Shown here: positions 33,740 through 42,387 of the stretch, one piece after another | How the letters are laid out: each line of letters begins with the position of its first letter | Numbering within the stretch: the first letter of the stretch is position 1 | Source: Streptomyces sp. V4I2 | Lineage (GTDB): Bacteria > Actinomycetota > Actinomycetes > Streptomycetales > Streptomycetaceae | Direction of reading: 5' to 3' | Assembly (NCBI RefSeq): GCF_030817655.1 | Contig: NZ_JAUSZM010000004.1 | Coordinates: forward strand, 186,001-250,000 | Length of the DNA: 64,000 bases | Program-made: the position numbers and the translations under genes | Notes under the pieces: generated by a model | The model's database searches: none | The model's input: the letters and a program-made list of their open reading frames with translations, nothing else | What the model was told of the DNA's origin: nothing

Positions 33740-34288
33740 ATGTCTTTGGACTGGGCGACGACCGTGACCACGATCGGCGGCGTGGCAGCCGCACTTATCG
33801 GCGTGCTGGCTGGCTCGCTGCTCACGAGCCGGGCCAACCGAATGCACTGGTCCCGCGACAAGCAGATCGACGCGTGTGCCTCCATCGTCGCCGAGTCGAC
33901 CCGTATCCAGCTCGCCCTGCGCCGGGCCTGGCGTCACGACGAACCCGTGGACTGGGTCCCCTGGAATGTGGCCCTGGGAACGATCTGGCTGGTCGGCAGC
34001 CCGGCCGTTGTCGCTGCCGCCGCGACCATGGACCAGGTCTTCTGGGACCACAGCGAGCAGTTCATCCAGCAGACCGCCACCAGCGAGACGGCCTGGAAAG
34101 AAGCCAGGGACCGCATGGAAGCCGCACGGCTGGACTTCATCAACGCGGCCCGACTGCACGTCGATCCCCGACACAACCCGCTCAGCCAGGTGCCCGTCAG
34201 CAGGCCTCCCCTGCCCCACGCCGCTGGACCCACGCAAGGCCTTCCGCCGACCGGGCACGCCGCGCCGGACAGGTCCAGGGGGACGTAG
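33740..34288 (+). CDS. Hypothetical protein with one N-terminal membrane helix
   Basis: A 182-residue frame from ATG 33740 behind a G-rich ribosome-binding site. Residues 8-28 (TVTTIGGVAAALIGVLAGSLL) form a single hydrophobic helix, followed by a helical cytosolic part (NRMHWSRDKQIDACASIVAE) and EAARLDFINAARLHVD. The last 30 residues are Pro-rich and unlike the rest, so the original C-terminus may be lost. Family unknown. Confidence 0.6.
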   Translation: MSLDWATTVTTIGGVAAALIGVLAGSLLTSRANRMHWSRDKQIDACASIVAESTRIQLALRRAWRHDEPVDWVPWNVALGTIWLVGSPAVVAAAATMDQVFWDHSEQFIQQTATSETAWKEARDRMEAARLDFINAARLHVDPRHNPLSQVPVSRPPLPHAAGPTQGLPPTGHAAPDRSRGT

Positions 34289-34455
34289 AGGCCCGGGGCG
34301 GCGTCCGGTTGCTGTGCTCGCTCGGCGAGGGCGGCCTGCAGGCCGAGCAGCCAGTCCCGGGCGATGTCGGTGTCGAGTTCGGCGGTGACGGTTCTGGCCG
34401 CAAGGGGTGCACCTCGGACGATGTGTTGGACCTCGGATGCCCCCTCACTCGCGTA
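34240..34455 (-). pseudogene. Unidentified gene relic
   Basis: On the minus strand an open frame without a start encodes SEGASEVQHIVRGAPLAART then VTAELDTDIARDWLLGLQAA and LAERAQQPDAAPGLYVPLDL. The composition is protein-like, but neither end is intact. I do not recognise it. Confidence 0.35.
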
Positions 34456-34497
34456 CGCGGGCCCGCGGCGCCGGCCGAGCGCTGCGGACCCGTCTAC

Positions 34498-34941
34498 TCA
34501 GGTGCGCGCCTCAGCGACAGCCGCGCGGAACTCCTGCGTCATCAGCGCGACCGAGCCGCGCTGGACGGGAGCCTCACCCGACTCGGCCGACACCCCGGCC
34601 ACCGCGGCACTCATCCGCTCGTACATCGCCGCGTCGACCACGGCCCGGTACGCCTCGGGGACCTCCCGGCGGTCCTGAATGGCGACCATCGTGCCGAAGC
34701 GAGTGCCGATCCACCCGATCGTCTCGACCTTCCAGTCGAGCTGCCGGGCAGCCTTGCGCATCGCGGCCCTGATCAGCTCCACCCCGCCCAGGCCGACGGC
34801 CTCCTCGTCGTCCAAGTTGACCTGGTACGAGCCGCCATAGCCGCCGGCCCCCTCGGGACAGGCACGGCGCAGCAACGGGACCATGGCCTCGGCCATGGCG
34901 ATGCAGCGCGGGTCCTTCGTGTAGGAAGCCATCAGCGTCAT
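34498..34941 (-). CDS. Hypothetical protein
   Basis: A 147-residue soluble protein (TLMASYTKDPRCIAMAEAMV start; middle EAVGLGGVELIRAAMRKAAR; LDWKVETIGWIGTRFGTMVA). Codon bias and composition look genuine. No known motif, signal peptide or membrane helix is visible. It stands alone on the minus strand. Confidence 0.6.
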   Translation of the reverse strand: MTLMASYTKDPRCIAMAEAMVPLLRRACPEGAGGYGGSYQVNLDDEEAVGLGGVELIRAAMRKAARQLDWKVETIGWIGTRFGTMVAIQDRREVPEAYRAVVDAAMYERMSAAVAGVSAESGEAPVQRGSVALMTQEFRAAVAEART

Positions 34942-35187
34942 CGTAGAACCGCCCGGGCGTCACGGGACGCCGTTCTGCGGGTGCTCACTCGAAGGGGACC
35001 GCACCTACTCCGAGGGCGGGCGCGCGCACCAGCACATGCGCATCGCGCACCCCACGCGAGTCGACGATCACCTGCTGCGTTCGCTGAAGACTTGAAGGGG
35101 CACCCGCTGTCGTCCAACGGCCGCTGCCCCTCTCTCCTTGCCCGAACGCCTTCGGCCGGGGCCGGGCCCGCTGGTACCGTCGCTCGT

Positions 35188-35388
35188 ATGGACCAGAACG
35201 GATCCCAGGTGCCGCCCTTCGAGCCGGAGGAGTACGCGCGCGTCGCGGCAGCCGCCGACATCGTCGGCAAGTCCCCCCAGGACTTCGTACGCGACGCGGC
35301 GCTCAAAGCTGCCGAGGACCCGTTCCTCAAGGCCCTCGGCCGGACCCGCGACCGCGTCCCGCAGCTCTCCGAGGTCTTCGCCACCTAG
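35188..35388 (+). CDS. Putative antitoxin with a premature amber stop
   Basis: From ATG 35188 the frame gives 66 residues (FEPEEYARVAAAADIVGKSP, QDFVRDAALKAAEDPFLKAL) resembling ribbon-helix-helix type antitoxins. It ends at TAG 35386-35388. The same frame then stays open for 33 more codons (AADTSTTEWPDPAPMGSRDL, then HEFPQHGHAA) and closes at TGA 35488-35490, exactly overlapping the GTG of the toxin gene. That overlap is the normal antitoxin-toxin layout, so the ancestral antitoxin was probably 100 residues and the TAG a nonsense mutation. Confidence 0.65.
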   Translation: MDQNGSQVPPFEPEEYARVAAAADIVGKSPQDFVRDAALKAAEDPFLKALGRTRDRVPQLSEVFAT

Positions 35389-35486
35389 GACACCCGCGCC
35401 GCCGACACCAGCACGACCGAGTGGCCCGACCCCGCGCCCATGGGCAGCCGCGACCTGCACGAGTTCCCGCAGCACGGCCACGCCGC

Positions 35487-35858
35487 GTGACCCGGTTCCT
35501 CACCCCACAAGAGCTCCTGCAGATCGCGCAGACCCTCCCGGGCGACCCGGCCTGTCTCGACCTGGGTGTGTTGGACGCCGTCTGCGCCCGGGTCCAGGCC
35601 CACTACATGGGCCGCGACGTGTACGCGAGCGACTGGCTCAAGGCCGCGGCCATGCTGGAGACGATCGCGCTGCACGAGCCCCTGGAGGCGAAGAACGAGT
35701 TCTTCGCCTGGCTGGCCGCTGAGACGTTCCTCAACACCAACGGCGTCACCTTGGACTACGAGCCGGAGGAAGCCCTCGCGCTCGTCATGCGCGCCAAGCA
35801 CAAGGGCGCCCGCGCTCAAGAGGTCGCCGCGCAGCTGCGCGCCTGGTCCACCGGCTGA
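35487..35858 (+). CDS. Fic/Doc-family toxin with non-canonical motif
   Basis: A 123-residue Doc-like protein from GTG 35487. The overall pattern fits the Fic/Doc fold (RFLTPQELLQIAQTLPG, LGVLDAVCARVQAHYMGRDV, SDWLKAAAMLETIALH), but the catalytic region after H63 reads HEPLEAKNEFFAW instead of the canonical HPFxDGNKR-type motif. The anion-binding GNK residues are lost, so Doc-like kinase or AMPylation activity is uncertain. Related sequences with KNEFFAW seem common in Streptomyces, suggesting a conserved variant rather than random decay. Confidence 0.75.
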   Translation: MTRFLTPQELLQIAQTLPGDPACLDLGVLDAVCARVQAHYMGRDVYASDWLKAAAMLETIALHEPLEAKNEFFAWLAAETFLNTNGVTLDYEPEEALALVMRAKHKGARAQEVAAQLRAWSTG

Positions 35859-35878
35859 CGCCCCCGCCAGAACCCCGT

Positions 35879-36245
35879 CTATCCGTCCCCGTCGGCGGGC
35901 ACCTCGAGCGTGATGGCCTGCTCGTTGGCCGCCTTCTCCGCCGCACTCAGCCCACCGGGACCGCGGCTCCTGGCTACCTGCAGGGGAATGCCAGGCACTG
36001 CGGGGCTCTCAAGCAGGGATGGCTGTAACCTCCGGCTCGGTCTGCCCCACCTTCCGGGCGTCCAGGTACCGCTCGGCCCGCGGCCGCGCCGGTCACCAGC
36101 AGCGATGATGCCCTGGCGGTAGGTGCGGTCGACGACATAGCCGACGGCGAAGACCCGGGCACGCTTGTACGCGTCGGGGGAGAGGCGAACTTACGCTCAG
36201 GGGCCAACCACCCGCCGGCCGCGTCACCAACCTCGCTACCCGACC
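35879..36245 (-). pseudogene. Unidentified gene relic
   Basis: The minus strand shows WLAPERKFASPP, then in another frame DAYKRARVFAVGYVVDRTYR and QGIIAAGDRRGR, then in a further frame RGPGGLSAAEKAANEQAITL ending EVPADGDG before TAG 35879-35881. These blocks look like one gene broken by several indels. The family is not recognised. Confidence 0.4.
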
Positions 36246-36480
36246 AATACACCACAGTAAGCCGGGTCCAGTCGGTTCTGGGCGGTCAACCGGTCCGTGG
36301 TGGCGGGGGACAGAGTGAACGGGGCGGTGAGCACACCGCGGGCGAACAGGTCCTCGAGCATCGCCCGGCGCTCTCGGTAGGGCCGGGCCACGACTTCGGT
36401 CCCGGCGATCTCCAGGATGTAGGACACAGATCAGGTAGGCGGGCAGCTCCTCGGCGGCTGTAATTGCCAGCCTTCACCCG
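36236..36480 (-). pseudogene. ATP-dependent DNA ligase relic (adenylation-domain part)
   Basis: The frame ILEIAGTEVVARPYRERRAM then LEDLFARGVLTAPFTLSPAT matches the segment of actinobacterial LigC/LigD-type ligases that follows the motif FDLL, where WPYRRRRAxLE and TAPLTLCPSTTD are usual. It ends abruptly (LDPAYCGVLVG) and has no start. The ligase C-terminal part occurs as another relic at 59518-59890, but I cannot tell whether they were one gene. Confidence 0.6.
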
Positions 36481-37597
36481 GTGTCCAGCTACTGCCGGAA
36501 GAGGTGGACGCGAGGCCGTCCACGAACTGACTTAGCGTGCCGCGCATTTCGTCCCAGCCGGGATACCGCTCCAGCTGGGGCGAGCCACGCTGCAGGGCGT
36601 CAAGTCCTTCCTTCCATGGCACGCGCGGCTCGGTGCCGCCATCGTCCTGGCCGTAGAAGCGGTAGGGGACTGGGATGCGCTCCATGCCCATCGCGGCGAG
36701 GTTCCAGTTGTTATCGACGGCCTCCCGCATTTGGTCGGCGTCAATGTGGCAGGTCTTGAGTATGAAGTAGGCGTCGTAGACGTCCTTGTAGCGGTGCCAC
36801 GGGCCCGTCGGTGTCTTGCGCAGACCTCTGGGCTTGCCGGTGAGCAGCACTAGCTTGTCGGCGAGCTGATTGACGACTGGGTTGAGCAACGGCTGAAAGG
36901 GAGTGAACCCGGGGATGTCGATCGCGGTGACCGGCCGCTGCGCACGATCCGGGCCTCCTGTGACGGCGACCTTGGCGGGCGGCTTGATGTCGATCTCAAT
37001 AGGGATTGGGTCGTCCACTGGCGGGGTGCGCCGTGGCCCGTAGCGGGGGTCGACGGGCTGCGCGGTGACAATGCCCATGACCTGTCCGTTGGGGAAGATG
37101 TTCAGCTCGCCGACGGTGTAGCGCACCAAGCCGCCCAGCCCGATGCCATGTGGTGTGCCTGTGTGGTCCGGGGGTGCGCCTACACGGCGGACAGCGCCTT
37201 CGACAACCTCTCGGTAGCGGGACGCGGCGACAACCGGATCCGAGTCAGTGACTGCGGTGGCGCTCAGGTCCAAATCGAAGGCGCTGCGCGGCATGACATA
37301 CGGCTGTGGGATGTCGGAGATCTCCGGCACCCGAAAGTCGTCTGGCCAGCTGACATCGGCCGCAGGTCGGGTCGGCAGCGCCAGGGATCCGATCAGCAGC
37401 CAGCTGTGTTCGGCATCAATGGTGAGGCGATGGGCCAGATCCGACATCAGCACTTGCTGGAGGGCGCGCCGCACGTCGAACTCTTGGTAGGGCGCCCCGG
37501 ATTCGATCATTTGCCGGAAGTCCTGCCAGTGCGGAAAGGCATCGCGGAACGGGCTGCCGATGTGTCCGGATGATTCAGCTTCTCCGAAATCGGCCAT
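36431..37597 (-). CDS. AbiEii-type nucleotidyltransferase toxin
   Basis: A 388-residue protein 13 bp downstream of an AbiEi-like antitoxin gene, with GGGAGCG before ATG 37597. It has a nucleotidyltransferase-like start (HSWLLIGSLALPTRPAADVS, FDLDLSA) and the PIPIEIDIKPP and KPRGLRKTPTGPWHRYKDVY DxY-type blocks expected of AbiEii/AbiGii proteins. In AbiE systems the toxin inhibits growth during phage infection and the antitoxin represses the operon. The last 25 residues (QLQPPRSCPPT end) may be non-native because the frame runs into the ligase relic. Confidence 0.8.
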   Translation of the reverse strand: MADFGEAESSGHIGSPFRDAFPHWQDFRQMIESGAPYQEFDVRRALQQVLMSDLAHRLTIDAEHSWLLIGSLALPTRPAADVSWPDDFRVPEISDIPQPYVMPRSAFDLDLSATAVTDSDPVVAASRYREVVEGAVRRVGAPPDHTGTPHGIGLGGLVRYTVGELNIFPNGQVMGIVTAQPVDPRYGPRRTPPVDDPIPIEIDIKPPAKVAVTGGPDRAQRPVTAIDIPGFTPFQPLLNPVVNQLADKLVLLTGKPRGLRKTPTGPWHRYKDVYDAYFILKTCHIDADQMREAVDNNWNLAAMGMERIPVPYRFYGQDDGGTEPRVPWKEGLDALQRGSPQLERYPGWDEMRGTLSQFVDGLASTSSGSSWTPGEGWQLQPPRSCPPT

Positions 37598-37610
37598 CTC
37601 TCATCGCTCC

Positions 37611-38267
37611 CTAGCTGGCGATGCTCTCCGTGCCGTCCACCCCGGCCAGCAGCGCGTCCAAGTACTCGGTCCCGCTGCCGGTCTGACCGCGCACAGTCAT
37701 CGCCCGGTGCAGTCCTTGGGCGAGGTCCTCTTCGGTAGCCGCCCCTTGGCGTAGGAAAGTGGTGGCGATTCGCCCCAGATGCTCGAAGTCGGCGCCCGCA
37801 GCCAGATCAGCAAGAGTGCGCCCGGGCGTGGTGACCGGCAGGCCAGTCCTCTCAGTCACTTCGTCGGCGGCCAACTGGGTCTGGTGCACTATGACATTCA
37901 GACGGGTCGGCTCCACCCCGGCCGTATCGGGCACGATAAACTCCGCCTCCGGGCCGGGAAGGTTGCCCACTCCATACACGCGCAACGCGGCCCCATGAGA
38001 GGCAACCCCCGAAGCTGGGATGGGACGCTCCCAGGCTGGCTGTTCGGGATGCAGCAGAAGCCAGTGGGCGTACAGCCGGGGAAAGGGGTGCCGTGCTCCG
38101 CCGCGCAACCGCCACACGTCGGGAAGAACCTGCTCGATGACGTGCTCGACCACGAGGCCCTTCCGGTATAGCTCGTCCGCCCCGACGCTGTCCGCCTGAG
38201 CAGCCGTAATCATCCCGGATTGGCCCTCTGCGAGGTCGCTGAGAAGCCCGAGTGTCTTCATCATCAT
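37611..38267 (-). CDS. AbiEi-type antitoxin / transcriptional regulator
   Basis: A 218-residue protein beginning MMMKTLGLLSDLAEGQSGMI with a winged-helix N-terminus (AAQADSVGADELYRKGLVVE) and the C-terminal domain of AbiEi antitoxins (VTERTGLPVTTPGRTLADLA). I chose ATG 38267 because earlier starts would overlap the divergent HIT gene. It forms an operon with the AbiEii toxin and is expected to repress it and neutralise the toxin without direct binding (type IV). Confidence 0.82.
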   Translation of the reverse strand: MMMKTLGLLSDLAEGQSGMITAAQADSVGADELYRKGLVVEHVIEQVLPDVWRLRGGARHPFPRLYAHWLLLHPEQPAWERPIPASGVASHGAALRVYGVGNLPGPEAEFIVPDTAGVEPTRLNVIVHQTQLAADEVTERTGLPVTTPGRTLADLAAGADFEHLGRIATTFLRQGAATEEDLAQGLHRAMTVRGQTGSGTEYLDALLAGVDGTESIAS

Positions 38268-38330
38268 CAGCCTAAGAGATCTGTTCGAATGCCGCCTGGT
38301 CAAATGTCGGCAGCTGATAGGCATAGTGCC

Positions 38331-38813
38331 ATGACGCATTGGAAAGACGACCGGATCGGGTCCGCCGAGCGGGGCGAGAACCCGACCGTCCTGACTCGTA
38401 TGCATACCGGGTGGGCGGTGATCGGCGACACTCAGTACCTGCCTGGCTACTGTCTGCTGCTATATGCGGGCGAGGCCAACCACCTGACCGACCTGCCGCG
38501 AGACGAGCGGACCCAATTCCTCCACGATCTTTCTCTACTAGGTGAAGCCGTAGAAGAGGTGTGCCGCAAGCACGACCCAGAGGGATTCCGGCGCCTGAAC
38601 TACGAGGTACTCGGCAATTCCTGGGACCACCTTCACGGGCACATCCATCCCCGCTACCACTGGGAGTCGGAGGAATTCCGGCACGGATCGGTCTGGAGGT
38701 ATGGACCCCAGCGGCTTGCATCCGGCTGCGCTCTCGGCCCGCGGCATGACATGCTCCGAAACGCCATTATTCGGGCACTGGCCAGCATCCTCGACGAAAC
38801 TCCCGCTCCATAG
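38331..38813 (+). CDS. HIT-family hydrolase
   Basis: A 160-residue histidine-triad protein from ATG 38331 with the motif HLHGHIHPRY (His-x-His-x-His) around residues 104-113 and an upstream QYLPGYCLLLY strand. Such enzymes hydrolyse nucleoside phosphate anhydrides or phosphoramidates. It is divergent from the AbiE operon; 63 bp separate them and may contain both promoters. Confidence 0.88.
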   Translation: MTHWKDDRIGSAERGENPTVLTRMHTGWAVIGDTQYLPGYCLLLYAGEANHLTDLPRDERTQFLHDLSLLGEAVEEVCRKHDPEGFRRLNYEVLGNSWDHLHGHIHPRYHWESEEFRHGSVWRYGPQRLASGCALGPRHDMLRNAIIRALASILDETPAP

Positions 38814-38926
38814 ATCGGCTGGCGGTGCCCCGCGTCTCGGGATGGTGAGAGATATCACGTGGGGCGTCACGGTCGGGCCACCCGGTAAGCGGGGCGATGG
38901 TTGCGTAGCTGCCTCCTCGGCTAGGA

Positions 38927-39119
38927 GTGCGCTGGTGGGCCCCCGACCACGTGGCGGCTCTGACGATCCTCACCCTCGCCGGCAGCCTCGCGTCCGCCGT
39001 CTTGGCACCCCTGACCGCTCTGCTCGCCGACCACCTGTCCTGGCGACATACCTATCTCGCAGTCGCCGGCATTCCTCGGCGCCGTCACCATTCCCACCCA
39101 CGCCCTGGCGCCGCGTTGT
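38927..39119 (+). pseudogene. MFS transporter relic
   Basis: The segment VAALTILTLAGSLASAVLAP, LTALLADHLSWRHTYLAVAG is a typical pair of MFS transmembrane helices with a conserved DxxSWR-like loop. It then shifts frame (LGAVTIPTHAL). Start and end are missing; only about 65 codons remain. Confidence 0.65.
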
Positions 39120-39194
39120 AGCGCTCGCCCGCAGCCGAGCCGCCGCTGCCCAGCCGTCCGCAACACCGGCCGGGCTGAGCATAGGCTCCGTCCG

Positions 39195-39862
39195 GTGGAG
39201 ACGTTCTGGATCACCGCAGCGGCGGTCCTGTGGGGTGCCGGCACCGGCCTGCTCATACCGCGCGCCGCGTACCGGCTTTCCGTGCCGCCCGACGAGCCGT
39301 GGCGGGCAGCGTGTCCTGCCGGACACCCCTTCGCCGGTGCCGCAAACGGATGGCTGGGTCGCGCCCACTGCGCCGACGGCGACTCGTACGGCCCCAGCAT
39401 GCCCATCCTCGCCGCCGTCACAGCCGCGGTCTGCGCCGTCCTGGCGGTCGCCGGCGATGCGCGCCCGGAGCTGGGGGTTTGGCTGATGCTCGTTCCGATC
39501 GGCGTGCTGCTCGCCACCGTGGACTTCACGGTGGAATGGTTGCCCGACGTCGTCACCCTGCCTCTCGCCGTGATCACGCTGTCCCTGCTCGGCGTGGCAG
39601 CGCTGCTGCCCGGCACCGACGGCAGCTGGAAGACCGCGCTGCTCGGTTCCCTCGCACTCGGTACCTTCTGCTCCTGGTGTTCCTGATCAGCCCCACGGCG
39701 TTCGGCTTCGGAGATGTGAAACTCGCCCTGCCCCTCGGCGCCGTCACTGGCTGGCACGGTTGGGACATCCTCATCGCCGGCACCTTCGCGGGGTTCCTGC
39801 TCTTCGCGCTGTACGGCGGATGTTCCCTGAGACCACGGTCTGCCGTACGCCTGCGGCGTTGA
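39195..39862 (+). pseudogene. Prepilin peptidase (A24)-like gene, frameshifted and truncated
   Basis: GTG 39195 opens a hydrophobic protein with A24 features: VDFTVEWLPDVVTLPLAVIT (first Asp region) and, after a frameshift at about 39655-39665, SPTAFGFGDVKLALPLGAVT (second Asp, GxGD motif). Both catalytic aspartates can be found, but in different frames. The 3' end is cut at about 39825 and runs into the HAD relic. Confidence 0.8.
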
Positions 39863-40163
39863 GCGAGTCGAGGGCCGCGGCCGCGGCCGGCAGAGCGTGG
39901 CCACGCTCCCGGAGCTCGGCGGCGCGCCACAGGTGCGCGGCGGTGAGGGCGGGCGAACCGCTCGAAGTCCGCACGGTCCGTGGCCAGGCCGTGGAGTTTC
40001 GCCGTCTCACGGCGATCACCGGCTCCGTGATGCCGTCAATCCGTGCCTGCTGACGCATGGGCTGCCCAGTGGTCTGCAAGAACGCGGCGGCCGACAGCTC
40101 GCGGCCCACACCGCGCATGTCGATCAGAGTGTGGTCGACGTCCCACAGGACCAGTCCGGCCAT
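39815..40163 (-). pseudogene. HAD-superfamily hydrolase relic
   Basis: ATG 40163 begins AGLVLWDVDHTLIDMRGVGR with the HAD motif I (DVDHTL). After GITEPVIAV the frame shifts (ETAKLHGLATDRADFERFA in the alternative frame), then returns for ELRERGHALPAAAAALDSLN and VRQTVVSGNIR (motif II). Motifs III and IV are missing because the gene is cut at about 39820, where the prepilin peptidase relic begins. Confidence 0.75.
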
Positions 40164-40298
40164 TCAGAGCCTCCTCAACTACCCAGCCGTCACTGGGTCA
40201 CAGCGTGTCACTCGAAGGTGGACGGATCGTAGGTGCGGGCCCGGTCCCAGCCTCTACGCTGACGGTACGAGGACGGCCCGGGAAGGGGGGCGACGGAT

Positions 40299-40442
40299 AT
40301 GACGTCGACTCCGCAGTCCGTGGGCCGCAAGATCCGGCGTTACCGGCAAGAGAAGGGCGACCGGCCGGTCGCCGCGGTCGCCGGGCTGTACGGACATACC
40401 ACGGCGTGGGTGGCCATCGGGAAGCAGTTGTGCGTCGGGTGA
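40299..40442 (+). pseudogene. XRE-type HTH regulator, N-terminal fragment
   Basis: A 47-codon frame from ATG 40299 (GGGAAGGGGGG upstream) gives TPQSVGRKIRRYRQEKGDRP and VAAVAGLYGHTTAWVAIG, the start of an actinomycete HTH regulator of the type that continues SxxERG. It stops early because it is joined to the convergent GyrB-like relic. Confidence 0.55.
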
Positions 40443-40760
40443 TCGAAGAATCGAAGGTCCTTTGACGCCATGACAGGCTTTTTCACGGCTCGTCCGTGGT
40501 GATCGAAGCGGGTGTCGGTGCCTCGTCCGTCGTCTGCGACCCGACACCGATCCGTCGACGTGGTAGGTGACAGTGCAACGCCCTGCGCCCCTTGCTTCCG
40601 CCTCGTCGGCTGCGTAAGCGACGACTTCGAGGATCAGGTGCTGCGTACCACTCGGTGCAAAGGTGGCCCAATCGTGCCGGACGCGCGTGAGGTGGTGGAC
40701 GTCCACGGTGCTTGCCCAGTCGTGCGTCGTGTTGCGCCACGGAACCGTTGATCTGTCCAT
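40395..40760 (-). pseudogene. GyrB-like GHKL ATPase relic
   Basis: The minus strand carries FAPSGTQHLILEVVAYAADE, AGRCTVTYHVDGSVS, then in another frame VADDGRGTDTRFDHHGRAVK and MASKDLRFFDHP, then in a third frame DAQLLPDGHPRRGMSV. This is the N-terminal ATP-binding region of a small gyrase-B-like family, with two or more frameshifts and no C-terminus. Confidence 0.65.
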
Positions 40761-40824
40761 TCAGGAAGCATCCCAACCACGCAGGCAGGTTCCAGATGCC
40801 CGGCCAGTTCTACCGGCCAGCAGG

Positions 40825-42102
40825 TCAGCGGGTGTGTGGTGGCCCCGGAGGCCTGACTCGCCGCGCGGTTCTGGTAATTACTGCATTCTTAGCGGTCAGT
40901 GCGGAGTCCAGGTTTCTGGCTGATCCAGTCTTCGTGGCGATGGTTACAGCGCGTGATGCGAAGTCGGCGGCGGCATCGAGGGCGCCGTCGGCGGCGTAGA
41001 TGCGAGCGCTCGTAGTCAGCACTTCGGCCGAGCCGCGCACACTCGTTGTCGGCCAGTCGCTGCGTGCGTCGTCGATTGCGGTCCGACCCTTGCGTACGAA
41101 CGATGGGTCTGCGGTGGCCAGTTGGACCATGGCGTGGCCGGTCCACTTGCTCAGCTCAGCTGCACTCAGATAGCCGATGTAGGGAGGTTTCTCGCCGTCG
41201 TCTGCACGTTCCAGCAGGGCCCACGCGGTACCGAGATCGGCCTGTGCGGCCCGGCCGTCACCGAGACAGGCATGGTGGTAGGCGCGGACGGCGCTCAGCC
41301 AGGACCGCACGGCGGGGTGGGCCCGGGTGCCCGCCAGATGGAGGGCCCGGCCAGAGAAGACGAGGGCCCGGTCAAGGTGACCCAGGTCGGCCACGACGCG
41401 GCTCATTTGGCCGACGAGGTTGGCGCACGAGGAGACATCGCCGGCTTCCTGGGCATGCTCGGCGGCCTCGCGGTAGTGCGTGGTGGCGAGTTCTGCCGCG
41501 CCCAGGTCGTAGGTGAGGAAGCCGACGAACCCGCCGGTGTCGGCGGCGAGAGCGGCGATGCGTTTTCGTTCCGAGGCGGTGGCCGCAGTTGCGTGCCAAC
41601 CAACGACCTGACGGTGGTGATCGACGGCGTGACGGTAGACAGCCTGTGCACCGCGTAAGTTGTCCAGCCGGCCGTGGACCGCCCGTAAGTCCCTGTGCGC
41701 GGCCAGCAGGTCGCCGCTGTCCGCGTCCGCGGTGTCATCCACGCCGAGGCTGGTGGCCAGGGCGGCAGCTGCAGCACCCGTGCTCTTGAGGAAGTCTCTG
41801 CGCCACACGTCGTCCCACCATTCCCGCAGGGGACCATCCACGGCGCTGTCCGGAGCCCCGGGGGATGCCCGCTTGATTGCGCACCGTCGTTCCGCTTCGG
41901 CTAACGACACTAGTGTGCCGCCTGCCCCAAGTGCGCTGTCTAGAGCGCTCGCCATCCGAGCACTGGGTATCCGGCGCCCGATTTCGAGATCTCCGATGAT
42001 GCTCTTGCTGCAACTGGCCCGCAGGGCCAGGGCGCGCAGAGACAACTCCCCTCGAAGACGCCGCAGTTCTGCTGCGAAGGTCGCCTGATCGGGCTCCGGC
42101 AT
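40825..42102 (-). CDS. XRE-family regulator with TPR-like domain
   Basis: A 425-residue protein from ATG 42102, chosen for the GGAGG five bases upstream; ATG 42126 is also possible. It has an N-terminal HTH (LRRLRGELSLRALALRASCS, KSIIGDLEIGRRIPS), a twin-arginine-like/linker segment (WRRDFLKSTGAAAAALATSL) common in Streptomyces regulators of this type, and a helical TPR-like C-terminal region. It is divergent from the 42.4-49.4 kb cluster and is its probable regulator. Candidate binding sites TGCGGACA lie in the 285-bp gap. Confidence 0.88.
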   Translation of the reverse strand: MPEPDQATFAAELRRLRGELSLRALALRASCSKSIIGDLEIGRRIPSARMASALDSALGAGGTLVSLAEAERRCAIKRASPGAPDSAVDGPLREWWDDVWRRDFLKSTGAAAAALATSLGVDDTADADSGDLLAAHRDLRAVHGRLDNLRGAQAVYRHAVDHHRQVVGWHATAATASERKRIAALAADTGGFVGFLTYDLGAAELATTHYREAAEHAQEAGDVSSCANLVGQMSRVVADLGHLDRALVFSGRALHLAGTRAHPAVRSWLSAVRAYHHACLGDGRAAQADLGTAWALLERADDGEKPPYIGYLSAAELSKWTGHAMVQLATADPSFVRKGRTAIDDARSDWPTTSVRGSAEVLTTSARIYAADGALDAAADFASRAVTIATKTGSARNLDSALTAKNAVITRTARRVRPPGPPHTR

Positions 42103-42130
42103 CGCTACCTCCAACGTTGTGGTCATCGGG

Positions 42131-42153
42131 TGTCCGCACCGCTCGTGCGGACA
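42131..42153. promoter_or_regulatory. Perfect inverted repeat (XRE operator candidate)
   Basis: TGTCCGCAC and GTGCGGACA form a 9-bp perfect inverted repeat with a 5-bp centre, just upstream of the XRE gene. The half-site TGCGGACA recurs twice at 42218-42235. Confidence 0.6.
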
Positions 42154-42217
42154 GGACCGTACCGCGATGACCAGCACACACTGCCGCGCTGCGGAGGGGG
42201 AGCCCTGTGACAGGGGT

Positions 42218-42235
42218 TGCGGACAACTGCGGACA
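42218..42235 (+). repeat. Direct repeats of TGCGGACA
   Basis: Two TGCGGACA octamers start 10 bp apart (42218 and 42228), about one helical turn, between the divergent XRE and P-loop genes. With the inverted repeat at 42131-42153 this gives four copies of one half-site in about 100 bp, suggesting cooperative binding by the XRE protein. Confidence 0.55.
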
Positions 42236-42387
42236 CCGGACCCCTATCTTCGCCCCTTGCAACGCAGCCACGATGGGCATCACGGGCCCTGAGCGTAGGG
42301 ACAAGCCACCGGCCTAGCCGACGAGTCGGTGCGCGGCATCCCTGACGCTTGCCCGGCTTCCAAACGGTCCAAAAGGAGGGCACAGCC

